From contig NZ_JADOUF010000001.1 in NCBI RefSeq assembly GCF_015751905.1, forward strand, positions 6,324,001 to 6,388,000: a stretch of 64,000 nt of DNA, in the 5' to 3' direction. The notes below the pieces were generated by a model that had not been told where the DNA came from, did not search any database, and worked only from the letters and a program-made list of their open reading frames with translations. Origin of the DNA: Longispora fulva (GTDB taxonomy: Bacteria > Actinomycetota > Actinomycetes > Mycobacteriales > Micromonosporaceae). The stretch's first letter is position 1, and each line of letters begins with the position of its first letter. Below, in pieces: positions 42,809-54,137 of the stretch. The translations under genes and the position numbers were made by a program.

Positions 42809-43294
42809 ATGAGCGCGAGCAGCGAACGAGGGTTGACGCACGTCGACGCCGCCGGGGCCGCCCGGATGGTGGACGTCTCGGCGAAGGACGTGACCGCGCG
42901 CAGCGCCACCGCCGTCGGCGCCGTGGTGACGACGACCGAGGTGATCGGCCTGCTCCAGTCGGGCGGGCTGCCGAAGGGCGACGCGCTGGCCGTGGCCCGG
43001 TTGGCGGGCATCATGGGCGCGAAGAAGACGCCGGACATCATTCCGCTCTGCCATCCGATCGCGCTGCACGGCGTCACGGTCGACCTGACGCCGGGCGTGG
43101 ACCGGGTGGAGATCTCGGTGACCACCAGGACCGCCGACCGGACCGGGGTCGAGATGGAGGCCCTGACGGCCGTGGCCGCCGCCGGGCTCGCCCTGATCGA
43201 CATGATCAAGGCCGTGGACCCGGCGGCCTCTCTTGACGGGGTACGGGTGACCCGCAAGCTGGGCGGCAAGACCGGCGAGTGGGTGCGCTCGTGA
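42809..43294 (+). CDS. moaC: Cyclic pyranopterin monophosphate synthase MoaC
   Basis: 161 aa from ATG 42809. Active-site motifs IIPLCHPIALHG and GVEMEALTAVAAAGLALIDMIKAVD are intact. It converts the MoaA product into cPMP, the second step of molybdenum-cofactor synthesis. Its stop overlaps the start of the next gene (GTGA). moaA and moaD are not in this window. Confidence 0.96.
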   Translation: MSASSERGLTHVDAAGAARMVDVSAKDVTARSATAVGAVVTTTEVIGLLQSGGLPKGDALAVARLAGIMGAKKTPDIIPLCHPIALHGVTVDLTPGVDRVEISVTTRTADRTGVEMEALTAVAAAGLALIDMIKAVDPAASLDGVRVTRKLGGKTGEWVRS

Positions 43295-43752
43295 GAGCCG
43301 TCGTGATCGTCGCGTCCAACCGGGCCGCCGCCGGGGTCTACGAGGACACCTCCGGCCCCATCCTGGTCACCGGCCTGCGCGCGCTCGGCTTCGAGGTCGA
43401 CGTCCCGGTCGTGGTCCCCGACGGCGCCGCGGTCGGCGAGGCGATCCGCGCCGCGGTGTTCGACCACGCGGACGTGATCCTGACCAGCGGCGGCACGGGT
43501 ATCACCCCCACCGACCGCACCCCGGACGAGACCCGCCCCCTGCTGGACTACCAGGTGCCGGGGATCGCCGAGGCCATCCGGGCGTACGCGAAGGTGCCCA
43601 CGGCCGCGCTGTCGAGGGGCCTGGCCGGGGTGGCCGGTCGTACGCTGGTGGTGAACCTGCCCGGCTCGACCGGGGGCGCCCGCGACGGCCTGGCGGTGCT
43701 GGGTCCGCTGCTGGCGCACGCGGTGTCGCAGTTGAGCGGAGGCGACCACTGA
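43291..43752 (+). CDS. MogA/MoaB-family molybdenum cofactor biosynthesis protein
   Basis: 153 aa from GTG 43291 (overlaps moaC stop). MoCF-binding fold with ILTSGGTGITPTDRTPDETRPLLDYQVPGIAEAIRAYAKVPTAALSRGLAGVAGRTLVVNLPGSTGGARDGL: the TSGGTG and NLPGS loops bind molybdopterin. It adenylylates molybdopterin. Its stop overlaps the moeA start by one base. Confidence 0.94.
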   Translation: MRAVVIVASNRAAAGVYEDTSGPILVTGLRALGFEVDVPVVVPDGAAVGEAIRAAVFDHADVILTSGGTGITPTDRTPDETRPLLDYQVPGIAEAIRAYAKVPTAALSRGLAGVAGRTLVVNLPGSTGGARDGLAVLGPLLAHAVSQLSGGDH

Positions 43753-44933
43753 TGTTGACCTGGGCCGAGGCGCGTGCCGCCTGCCACGCCGCCGGGGCGG
43801 CCGTCCCGCCGGTGACCGAGACCGTGCCGCTGGGGCTGGCCGACGGTCGTACCCTGGCCGAGCCCCTCGTGACGTTGACGGACCTGCCGGCGTTCCCGAC
43901 GTCCAGTGTGGACGGATGGGCCGGGCGGGGCGCGCAGCCGTGGCGGGTCGTGGGCCGGGTGCTGGCCGGGGACGACCCGGGGCCGCTGGACGAGGACGGC
44001 ACGTGCGTCGAGATCGCGACCGGGGCCTCGGTGCCGGGCGGGGTGACGGCGATCGTCCGGATCGAGGAGTCGAGCACCGGTCCGGACGGGGTCCGGGGCG
44101 AGGCGCGGGCCATGCGCGACTGGCGGGACGTCGGCGAGGAGGCGGCGCGGGGCGAGGAGTTGCTGTCGGCCGGTACCCCGGTGACGCCCGGCGTGATCGG
44201 GCTCGCGGCGTCCTGCGGGTACCACGCGCTCGCCGTCCGCCGTCCGTTGCGCGCCGAGCTGCTGGTCTTCGGCGACGAGCTGCTCACCGAGGGGCTGCCG
44301 GGCGCCGGCCGGGTCCGCGACGCGCTGGGGCCGCAGCTGCCGGCGTGGCTCGCGCGGTACGGCTGCGAGGTCGCCCCGGTCGAGCCCCCGGTCAAGGACA
44401 CCCTGGAGGCGCACATCGCCGCGATCGAGGCGGCCCTGACCAGGGCTGACCTGGTGTGCACGACGGGCGGCACGATGCACGGGCCGGTGGACCACCTGCA
44501 CCCGGCGCTGGCGGCGCTCGGCGCGGAGTACGTGGTGAACACCGCCAAGGTGCGGCCGGGGTTCCCGATGCTGCTGGCCAGGCTGCCCGGGGGGAAGTTC
44601 CTCGGCGGCCTGCCCGGCAATCCGCAGTCGGCGGTCGTCGCGCTGGTCTCGCTCGTCGCCCCGCTGCTCGCCGGGCTGACCGGCCGGCGCGCGGACCTGC
44701 CCAGGGTCACCCTCGGATCGGACATTCCGGGGCGGGGCGACTACACGCACCTGGCCCTGGTCCGGCTCGACGCCGACGGGCTGGCGCACGCGCTGCCGCA
44801 CGCCGGCTCGTCGATGCTGCGCGGGCTGGCCCGGGCCGTCGGTTTCGCCGTGATCCCGCCGGGCGCGCACGGCACGGCGGGTACGGTCGTGGAGCTGGCA
44901 CCCCTGCCGCTGTACCCGGGAGAGCTCGCATGA
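43752..44933 (+). CDS. moeA: Molybdopterin molybdenumtransferase MoeA
   Basis: 393 aa. MoeA domains in order: N-terminal SSVDGWAGRG (family S.(M/V)DGYA), VEIATGASVPGGVTAIVRIE, LVFGDEL, CTTGGTMHGPVDH and GLPGNPQSAVVALVSL, with the C-terminal domain to the end. It inserts molybdate into adenylylated molybdopterin. It is slightly diverged at the DGY and TTGG.S.GD motifs. Its stop overlaps the moaE start (ATGA). Confidence 0.93.
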   Translation: MLTWAEARAACHAAGAAVPPVTETVPLGLADGRTLAEPLVTLTDLPAFPTSSVDGWAGRGAQPWRVVGRVLAGDDPGPLDEDGTCVEIATGASVPGGVTAIVRIEESSTGPDGVRGEARAMRDWRDVGEEAARGEELLSAGTPVTPGVIGLAASCGYHALAVRRPLRAELLVFGDELLTEGLPGAGRVRDALGPQLPAWLARYGCEVAPVEPPVKDTLEAHIAAIEAALTRADLVCTTGGTMHGPVDHLHPALAALGAEYVVNTAKVRPGFPMLLARLPGGKFLGGLPGNPQSAVVALVSLVAPLLAGLTGRRADLPRVTLGSDIPGRGDYTHLALVRLDADGLAHALPHAGSSMLRGLARAVGFAVIPPGAHGTAGTVVELAPLPLYPGELA

Positions 44934-45343
44934 TCCACACCGAGGTCACCTCTGAGCCGCTGGACGTCGCCGCGCACGAGAAGTTCGTGGCCGACTCCCG
45001 GGGCGGGGCCGTCGTGACCTTCCGCGGCGTGGTGCGCGACCACGACCACGGCCGCCAGGTGACGTCCCTGGAGTACGAGGGCCACCCGACCGCCGCCGCG
45101 ATCCTCGCCGAGGTCGCCGCCGAACTGGCCGCCGACCCGGCCGTGTACGCGGTCGCGGTCAGCCACCGGATCGGTCCGCTGGAGATCGGCGACGTGGCCC
45201 TGGTGGCCGCCGTGTGCACCGCGCACCGGGGCGCGGCGTTCGAGGCGTGCGCGCGGCTGGTGGACGAGGTCAAGGCGCGGTTGCCGATCTGGAAGCGGCA
45301 GACGTTCACCGACGGTACCGAAGAATGGGTTAATTGCCCTTAA
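44930..45343 (+). CDS. moaE: Molybdopterin synthase catalytic subunit MoaE
   Basis: 137 aa from ATG 44930. FRGVVRDHDHGRQVTSLEYEGHPTAAA, VSHRIGPLEIGDVALVAAVCTAHRGAAFEACARLVDEVKARLPIWKRQTFTDG; the conserved Lys/Arg of KxR-type motifs are kept. It adds two sulfurs to cPMP with MoaD. Last gene of the moaC-mog-moeA-moaE operon. Confidence 0.95.
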   Translation: MIHTEVTSEPLDVAAHEKFVADSRGGAVVTFRGVVRDHDHGRQVTSLEYEGHPTAAAILAEVAAELAADPAVYAVAVSHRIGPLEIGDVALVAAVCTAHRGAAFEACARLVDEVKARLPIWKRQTFTDGTEEWVNCP

Positions 45344-45392
45344 AGGCAAAATAGATGGCGGTCATCCACTGAAGCGTGCGAATGTCCGGCCC

Positions 45393-46160
45393 ATGGAAAA
45401 AACCCAGCAGGAGAGCTTCCGCAACCGGCGCGCCAACTTCGCCCGCCGCACCGCCGACACGCACGCCGCGTTCCTCCTCCCGCACCTGCGGCCCGGGATG
45501 GCGCTGCTCGACCTGGGCTGCGGCCCCGGCTCGATCACCGTCGGCCTCGCCGCGGCCGTCGCCCCCGGCCCGACAACCGGGATCGATCTGGACCCCGGCC
45601 TGCCCGACGGCGAACACGACATCACCCTGGTCACCGGCGACGTGCACGACCTGCCGTTCCCGGACGCCAGCTTCGACGCGATCTTCGCCAGCGCGCTGCT
45701 GCAACACGTCCCGGACCCCCTCGCCGTGCTCCGCGAGGCCCGCAGGGTGGCCCGGCCCGGCGCGGTGATCGGGGTGATCGACGCGGACTGGGACGGCGAG
45801 CTGCTGTACCCGAAAGGTCCCGTGATCGAGCGCTCCTACGACGTCATGCGCAAGTTGCGCGCCAACAGCGACCCGTATGTGGGCAAGCGACTGCGGTCGT
45901 TGCTGGCCGAAGCCGGCTTCGAACGCTGCGAGGGGTACGCGCGGGTCACGCACCACGGCACGGCCGAGGAGGTCGCGGGCATCGGCACGTTCACGGCCTC
46001 GACGCTGGGCTATCCGACGGCGGTGGAGAAGGCCGTGGCCGGGGGCTGGGCCACGGCGGCGGAGATGGCGGAGTTCCAGGACGCGTGGCGGGCGTGGGGC
46101 GAGGATCCGGGGGCGTTCGTCGCCCGGTTCTGGTGCGAGGCCGTCGGCTGGGCCGTGTGA
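45393..46160 (+). CDS. Class I SAM-dependent methyltransferase
   Basis: 255 aa. SAM-binding motif I LLDLGCGPGSITVGLA at about residue 39, motif II at DLD, and DLPFPDASFDAIFASALLQHVPDPLAVLREARRVARPGAVIGV, as in the UbiE/Methyltransf_11 group. The substrate cannot be inferred. It lies just after moaE on the same strand with a 49-bp gap and no clear SD. Confidence 0.88.
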   Translation: MEKTQQESFRNRRANFARRTADTHAAFLLPHLRPGMALLDLGCGPGSITVGLAAAVAPGPTTGIDLDPGLPDGEHDITLVTGDVHDLPFPDASFDAIFASALLQHVPDPLAVLREARRVARPGAVIGVIDADWDGELLYPKGPVIERSYDVMRKLRANSDPYVGKRLRSLLAEAGFERCEGYARVTHHGTAEEVAGIGTFTASTLGYPTAVEKAVAGGWATAAEMAEFQDAWRAWGEDPGAFVARFWCEAVGWAV

Positions 46161-46165
46161 CATCT

Positions 46166-46193
46166 TCTAGCGGGTTCTACCCCTGTCGCTAGA
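46166..46193. promoter_or_regulatory. Dyad before the AAA ATPase gene
   Basis: TCTAGCG and its complement CGCTAGA, 14 nt apart, in the 53-bp gap before 46214. Could be a regulator site or a weak terminator. Confidence 0.35.
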
Positions 46194-46213
46194 CAGCTGG
46201 ATACTCTCCGAGG

Positions 46214-47401
46214 ATGGAGCCGATCCGGAATCCGTACGCGCCCGGCGCCGGCCAGCGCCCCCCGGAGCTGGCCGGCCGGGACCGCGAACTCGACGCCTTC
46301 GAGATCGTCCTCGAACGGGTCGCCAGGGGCCGGCCGGAACGCAGCCTGATCCTCACCGGCCTGCGCGGCGTCGGCAAGACCGTGCTGCTGAACACCCTGC
46401 GCAGCCAGGCGATCGCCGCCCACTGGGGCACGGGCAAGTTGGAGGCCCGCCCCGACCAGTCCCTCCGCCGGCCACTGACCGCCGCCCTGCACATGGCCGT
46501 CCGCGAACTCGCGCCCCGGCACCCGTCACCGGCCCGGATCGACGAGTTCCTCGGGGTGCTGAAATCCTTCGCGCTGAAGGTCAACGCCGCCGACACCAAG
46601 CTCAAGGACCGCTGGTCCCCGGGCATCGACGTGCCGCACACCCCGGGCCGGGCCGACTCCGGGGACATCGAGATCGACCTGGTCGAACTGTTCACCGCCG
46701 CGGCCGGGGTCGCCACGGAGGTGGGCACCGGAATCGCCGTCTTCATCGACGAACTCCAGGACCTGCCGGCCGTGGACGTGTCGGCGCTGTGCGCGGCGTG
46801 CCACGAGCTGTCCCAGACCGGCGCGCCCCTGATCGTCGTCGGCGCCGGCCTGCCGCACCTGCCGGCGGTGCTGTCGGCGAGCAAGTCCTACTCGGAGCGG
46901 CTGTTCCGGTACCTGCGGATCGACCGGCTCGGGCGCGAGTCCGCCGACCTGGCGCTGACGCTGCCGGCGCGCCGGGAGAACGTGGAGTTCGACGAGAAAG
47001 CCCTGATCGAGTTGTACGAACGCTCGGGTGGCTACCCCTACTTCATCCAGGCGTACGGCAAGTCGGTGTGGGACCACGCCCCGCGCAGCCCGATCACGGC
47101 CGACGACGTGCGGATGGCCGGCCCGGAGGCGGAGGCGGAACTGGCCGTGGGGTTCTTCGGGTCGAGGTATGACCGGGCGACGCCGGCCGAGCGGGAGTAC
47201 ATGCGCACGATGGCGGAGCTGGGGGACGTCGAGGCGGTGCCGACGGCGGAGATCGCGCGGAGCCTCGGGCGGAAGCCGGCGAGCCTGTCCCCGGCGCGGG
47301 ACGCCCTGATCAAGAAGGGGTTGATCTATTCGGGCGAACGCGGCACGGTGGCGTTCACGGTTCCCCACTTCGGCCGCTACCTCCGCCAGACCCCGGCCTG
47401 A
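46214..47401 (+). CDS. AAA ATPase with C-terminal winged helix (Orc/STAND-like)
   Basis: 395 aa. AGRDRELDAFEIVLERVARGRPERSLILTGLRGVGKTVLLN: a NACHT/AAA_16-like P-loop domain with Walker A GLRGVGKT. Walker B is GIAVFIDELQDL at about 176-187; the arginine-finger/sensor region follows. The C-terminal about 90 residues (TPAEREYMRTMAELGDVEAVPTAEIARSLGRKPASLSPARDALIKKGLI) look like a winged helix. Similar proteins occur in actinobacteria and archaea with unknown roles. Single gene, no toxin partner visible. Confidence 0.85.
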   Translation: MEPIRNPYAPGAGQRPPELAGRDRELDAFEIVLERVARGRPERSLILTGLRGVGKTVLLNTLRSQAIAAHWGTGKLEARPDQSLRRPLTAALHMAVRELAPRHPSPARIDEFLGVLKSFALKVNAADTKLKDRWSPGIDVPHTPGRADSGDIEIDLVELFTAAAGVATEVGTGIAVFIDELQDLPAVDVSALCAACHELSQTGAPLIVVGAGLPHLPAVLSASKSYSERLFRYLRIDRLGRESADLALTLPARRENVEFDEKALIELYERSGGYPYFIQAYGKSVWDHAPRSPITADDVRMAGPEAEAELAVGFFGSRYDRATPAEREYMRTMAELGDVEAVPTAEIARSLGRKPASLSPARDALIKKGLIYSGERGTVAFTVPHFGRYLRQTPA

Positions 47402-47404
47402 CCA

Positions 47405-48052
47405 TCAGGTGGTGGGGTTTCGGCGGGCGAAGATGGTTGCTCCGGCGGATCTGCCTTCGACGCGGTGGAGTTCGGTCACGACCGTGAAGCCGGCCGCTTC
47501 GAGCCAGGACGCCACGACGGCAGCGCGGCGGCGGTGGACGTGCACCTTCATCGGGTGGCCGCCGTAGCCCTCCGTCTTCAGCCGGGTCTCGTCGCCGGTG
47601 AAGAAGCCCAGCATGAGGACGCCGTCGGGGCGCAGGGCCCGGTGGAAGTGTGCGAAGACCGTCGGGACCTCGGCGTCGGGGACGTGGATGAGCGAGAACC
47701 AGGCGAGGATGCCGGCGACGGAGGAGTCGGGGAGGTCGAGGTCCGTCATGGAGCCCACCTCGAACCGGATGCCCGGATGTTCGCGCCGGGCCACCTCGAT
47801 CATGCCGGGTGACAGGTCGATCCCTGAGGCGTCGAGGCCCAGGTCGCGCAGGTGGCGGGTGAACCGGCCGGGACCGCAGCCGATGTCGGCCACCGGGCCG
47901 CCGCCTGCGGCGAGCACCATGTCGGCGAACCGGGCCAGTTCCGCCTGGTCGTCGGGGGCGGTCGCGAGGGCGTCGCGCAGCAGGTCGGCGTAGCTGGTGG
48001 CCACGGTGTCGTAGGAGGTGCGGGTGTCGGCCAGCCAGTCGTCGGTGCGCAT
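47405..48052 (-). CDS. Class I SAM-dependent methyltransferase
   Basis: 215 aa from ATG 48052. SAM motif VADIGCGPGRFTRHLRDLGLDASGIDLSPGMIEVARREHPG (motif I about residue 54), then GILAWFSLIHVPDAEVPTVFAHFHRALRPDGVLMLGFF. Substrate unknown; not related to the methyltransferase at 45393 beyond the fold. It ends 4 bp past the convergent ATPase stop. Confidence 0.88.
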   Translation of the reverse strand: MRTDDWLADTRTSYDTVATSYADLLRDALATAPDDQAELARFADMVLAAGGGPVADIGCGPGRFTRHLRDLGLDASGIDLSPGMIEVARREHPGIRFEVGSMTDLDLPDSSVAGILAWFSLIHVPDAEVPTVFAHFHRALRPDGVLMLGFFTGDETRLKTEGYGGHPMKVHVHRRRAAVVASWLEAAGFTVVTELHRVEGRSAGATIFARRNPTT

Positions 48053-48115
48053 GCCGGCCACGTTAGCCGGCGCGGAGGTGCCGCGCCGGCCCGCGCGGCG
48101 GTGCCGCCTTGGCCC

Positions 48116-48184
48116 GCGCGGACAGGCCACGTTGGATCGCGCGGACGGGCCGCGTTCTACCGGGCGGACGGGCCGTGTTCGGCC
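48116..48184. repeat. Imperfect tandem repeat, 23-bp unit, three copies
   Basis: Units start at 48116, 48139 and 48162 and share G(C/G)GCGGAC(A/G)GGCC(A/G)(C/T)GTT. They fill the gap between the methyltransferase and TetR gene. Not inside a gene; no spacers, so not CRISPR. May be slippage-prone GC-rich DNA. Confidence 0.6.
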
Positions 48185-48199
48185 GTGGGCTCGGGCTCG

Positions 48200-48775
48200 C
48201 TACTCCGTGATGTAGCGCTGGAAGGTCGGGCCGAGCCAGGTGACGGCAGCCTCGCGTGTGAGGGCGACGACCGGCGGGAGTTTCAGCACGTACCGGCACA
48301 GGGCCAGGCCCAGGGCCTGGGTGGCGACGAGGCCGGCCCGGGTCGGGGCGTCGTCGGGGCACACGGCCGCGACGGCCGAGCCGACCTGGCTGGCGAAGAT
48401 CTCACGGAGCCGGTCGAGGACCTCGGGGTTGGTGACCCCGGCGCGGAGCATCGCGACCAGGGCGTCGTCGTGCTCCCAGCGGTCGAAGAGGTGGCCGGCG
48501 AGGGTCGCGCCGATCTCGGGCCGGTCGAGGGCGCGCAGGTCGGGGAGGCGGAGGTCGAGTTGGGCCGCCGCGGCGAACAGGCCCTCCTTGTTGCCGTAGT
48601 AGCGCATCACCATGGCCGGGTCGATGTCGGCGTCGGCGGCGATGGACCGGATGGTGGCCTTCTCGTAGCCGTCGGCCGCGAAGCGTTCCCGGGCCGCGGT
48701 GAGGATCGCGGCCCGGGTGCGGTCGGAGCGGCGGGCGGGCTGGTCCGGGCCGGTGTCAGTCATGGCGTCCACCAT
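48200..48775 (-). CDS. TetR-family transcriptional regulator
   Basis: 191 aa from ATG 48775, or 187 aa from ATG 48763. Helix-turn-helix RAAILTAARERFAADGYEKATIRSIAADADIDPAMVMRYYGNKEGLF at about 20-66, then a C-terminal ligand domain (TetR_C-type, DRPEIGATLAGHLFDRWEHDDALVAMLRAGVTNPEV). Divergent from the FAD monooxygenase; three operator-like 16-mers lie between. It probably represses the monooxygenase until an inducer arrives. Confidence 0.92.
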   Translation of the reverse strand: MVDAMTDTGPDQPARRSDRTRAAILTAARERFAADGYEKATIRSIAADADIDPAMVMRYYGNKEGLFAAAAQLDLRLPDLRALDRPEIGATLAGHLFDRWEHDDALVAMLRAGVTNPEVLDRLREIFASQVGSAVAAVCPDDAPTRAGLVATQALGLALCRYVLKLPPVVALTREAAVTWLGPTFQRYITE

Positions 48776-48777
48776 AG

Positions 48778-48851
48778 GTCAACATCCGTAGGCCAACAAG
48801 CGTTGACAACCTCGACGGGTACGCCTACCTTTCAAGTCAACAGCCGTTGAC
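48778..48851. promoter_or_regulatory. Three copies of a TetR-type operator
   Basis: GTCAACAGCCGTTGAC (48836-48851, a perfect palindrome) and two imperfect copies at 48778-48793 and 48792-48807 (13 of 16 bases each). They flank both gene starts. Cooperative binding by the TetR protein is likely. Confidence 0.7.
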
Positions 48852-48868
48852 TTTCCAGGGAGCCCCCG

Positions 48869-50002
48869 ATGCTCAGCACAGACGTACTCGTGGTCGGCGC
48901 AGGACCGACCGGCCTCACCCTCGCCGGCATGCTCGCCCAGCGCGGCGTCGACGTCACCGTCATCGACCGGCTGGCCGAGGGCGCCAACACCTCCCGGGCT
49001 GGTGTCGTGCACTCCCGCACCCTGGAGGTCCTCGACGAGCTCGGGGTCGCCGAGGAGATCGTCGCCGCCGGGCTGCACTCCGACCGGTTCGTGCTGCGGG
49101 ACCGCGACACCGTGCTGGTGGAGGTGCGGTTCGGTGGGCTGCCGACGAAGTACCCGCAGATGGTGTTCATTCCGCAGTTCCAGACCGAGGAGATCCTGTT
49201 GGCGCGGTTCACGGCGCTCGGCGGGACCGTGCTGCGGCCCAGGGCGCTGGTCACCCTCGACGCGGAGACCGGCGCGGCCACCCTCGACGACGGGACGGAG
49301 ATCCGGGCGCGTTACATCGTCGGGGCCGACGGGATGCACAGCACGGTCCGCGAGCAGGCGGGGATCGGGTTCACCGGCGGCACGTACGCCGACTCGTTCT
49401 CGCTCGCCGACGTGCGGCTGCGGGGCGAGATGCCGGCTGCCGAGGCCGGGCTCTACTTCTCCCGGGACGGCATTCTCGTGACCGCGCCGCTGCCCAACGG
49501 CACGGTGCGGGTGGTGGCCACGGTGGACGACGCGCCGGAGCACCCGGACGTGGCCTACATCCAGGGGCTCCTCGACGCGCGGGGGCGGCGCGACCACCGG
49601 ATGGTCGTGGAGGAGATCGCCTGGGGCTCGCGGTTCCGGGTGCACCACCGGGTCGCCGACAGCTACCGGTCGGGCCGGGTGCTGCTCGCCGGGGACGCCG
49701 CGCACGTGCACAGCCCGGCCGGCGGGCAGGGCATGAACACCGGCATCCAGGACGCGGTGCGGCTGGCCGGGGCGCTGGTGGCCGTGCTGGGCGGGGCCCC
49801 GGAGTCGGTGCTCGACGGGTACACGGCGAGTCGCCGACCGGTCGCCGAGCAGGTCGTGGCCTTCACCGACCGGATGACCCGGGTGGCCACGGTGCCGCGC
49901 GCGCTCCGGCCGCTGCGGAACCTGCTGATCAGGGGGCTGGCCACGATCCCGGCCTTCCGGCGGATGCTGGCGTGGCGGCTGTCGGGCCTGGTCTACCGCT
50001 AG
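48869..50002 (+). CDS. FAD-dependent monooxygenase (aromatic hydroxylase-like)
   Basis: 377 aa. FAD dinucleotide-binding DVLVVGAGPTGLTLAGMLAQRGVDVTVIDR, the DG motif VGADGMHSTVREQAG, and GRVLLAGDAAHVHSPAGGQGMNTGIQDAVRL (GD motif) are all present: PHBH/UbiH-type fold. Substrate unknown; such enzymes hydroxylate phenols or inactivate antibiotics such as rifampicin and tetracyclines. AGGGAG lies 7 bp before ATG. Divergent from the TetR gene. Confidence 0.9.
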   Translation: MLSTDVLVVGAGPTGLTLAGMLAQRGVDVTVIDRLAEGANTSRAGVVHSRTLEVLDELGVAEEIVAAGLHSDRFVLRDRDTVLVEVRFGGLPTKYPQMVFIPQFQTEEILLARFTALGGTVLRPRALVTLDAETGAATLDDGTEIRARYIVGADGMHSTVREQAGIGFTGGTYADSFSLADVRLRGEMPAAEAGLYFSRDGILVTAPLPNGTVRVVATVDDAPEHPDVAYIQGLLDARGRRDHRMVVEEIAWGSRFRVHHRVADSYRSGRVLLAGDAAHVHSPAGGQGMNTGIQDAVRLAGALVAVLGGAPESVLDGYTASRRPVAEQVVAFTDRMTRVATVPRALRPLRNLLIRGLATIPAFRRMLAWRLSGLVYR

Positions 50003-50050
50003 GCCGCTCTAAAGGCATCTAGCAAAAACCCTAGATATCGCCACGCACAA

Positions 50051-50082
50051 AGAAGCGGGTCCGCTGGAGCGGACCCGCTTCT
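50051..50082. terminator. Bidirectional terminator
   Basis: Perfect 14-bp stem AGAAGCGGGTCCGC with a TGGA loop between the convergent monooxygenase and Pro-rich membrane protein genes. Confidence 0.85.
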
Positions 50083-50088
50083 CCGTGG

Positions 50089-51030
50089 CTACGACGTGCG
50101 GGACTTCAGGCAGAGGGTGAAGCTCAGCGACTCGTACACCGTGTTCTTGCTGGTGTAGCTCGTCGTGTAGCCGGCCACCCCGTCACACGCCTTGGCGTCG
50201 GCCTTGCCGGGGACGTTCTTCAGCACCTCGTACGTGCCCGCGCCGCAGGTCACGATCGAGATGTCCGGGGAGTCGTCGGTGCCGGCGTTCTTGATGCACT
50301 TGCCCGGCGTGATCGCCCGCAGCGCCGTCGTCTTGTCCGGGGTCTTCGACACGGTCGGGGACGGCGAGGGCGACGGGGAGTAGGAACTCGCCGACGGGGT
50401 GGGCGTCGGGGTCGGGTCCTTCTTCTTGTCGTTGTTCTTCAGCACGAGGTACCCACCGAGGCCGCAGGCCAGGAGCAGCACGAACACCAGCACGATGATG
50501 CCGACGACCAGGCCGGTCCTGCTCTTCTTCGGCGGGGCGGCCTGGGTCCACGGCTGCGGGTCGCTCCAGCCCGGCTGCTGCATGGGCGGACCGGACATCG
50601 GCGGACCCGACATCGGTGGACCGGACATGGGCGGACCGGACATCGGCTGGCCGGCGTACGGCTGGGTCGGCTCGTACTGCGGCTGGCCGTAGGGCTGGCC
50701 GTAGCTCGGCTGCTGGGGCTGCTGGCCGTAGTTCGGCGGCGGCTGCGGGGCGGCGTAGGGGTCGTTCTGCTGCGGTGGCTGGCGGTACGGGTCCTGCGAC
50801 GGCTGGCCGTACGGGTCGTTCTGCGGCGGCTGCGGCGGGCCGTACGGGTCGCTCGGCGGGGGCGGGCCGTAGCCGCCCTGCGCGCCGGGGCCGTACGTCG
50901 GCGGCTGCTGGGGGGCACCCGGGCCGTACGGCGACGTGGGAGGCGCGGCGTACGGGTCGTTCGGCGGGGGCGGCGGACCGTACGGCTGCTGATGCCCGGG
51001 ATCCCCGGGCGGCGGCCCGTAGTTCGACAT
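50089..51030 (-). CDS. Pro-rich membrane protein with extracytoplasmic domain (LppU/SCO3897-like)
   Basis: 313 aa. The N-terminal about 165 residues are Pro/Gln/Tyr-rich (repeated YGPPPP, NDPY; four MSGPP), one helix at about 176-198 (TGLVVGIIVLVFVLLLACGLGGYLV), a Pro/Ser/Thr linker, then an 80-residue outer domain with four Cys (GKCIKN, VTCGAG, KACDG, TLCLK), probably two disulfides. Widespread in actinomycetes with unknown role, possibly septum or wall-linked. The repeats are also visible as tandem DNA. Confidence 0.82.
   Translation of the reverse strand: MSNYGPPPGDPGHQQPYGPPPPPNDPYAAPPTSPYGPGAPQQPPTYGPGAQGGYGPPPPSDPYGPPQPPQNDPYGQPSQDPYRQPPQQNDPYAAPQPPPNYGQQPQQPSYGQPYGQPQYEPTQPYAGQPMSGPPMSGPPMSGPPMSGPPMQQPGWSDPQPWTQAAPPKKSRTGLVVGIIVLVFVLLLACGLGGYLVLKNNDKKKDPTPTPTPSASSYSPSPSPSPTVSKTPDKTTALRAITPGKCIKNAGTDDSPDISIVTCGAGTYEVLKNVPGKADAKACDGVAGYTTSYTSKNTVYESLSFTLCLKSRTS
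50584..50645. repeat. In-gene 15-bp tandem repeat
   Basis: Four GGCGGACCCGACATC-type units coding for MSGPP in the Pro-rich membrane protein. Confidence 0.7.
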
Positions 51031-51047
51031 GGTTCTCCTTGAGGGGT

Positions 51048-54101
<3,054 letters not shown>

Positions 54102-54137
54102 GCCGGCCGCGACGTTCCGCAGCCGGCACGCCCGGAG

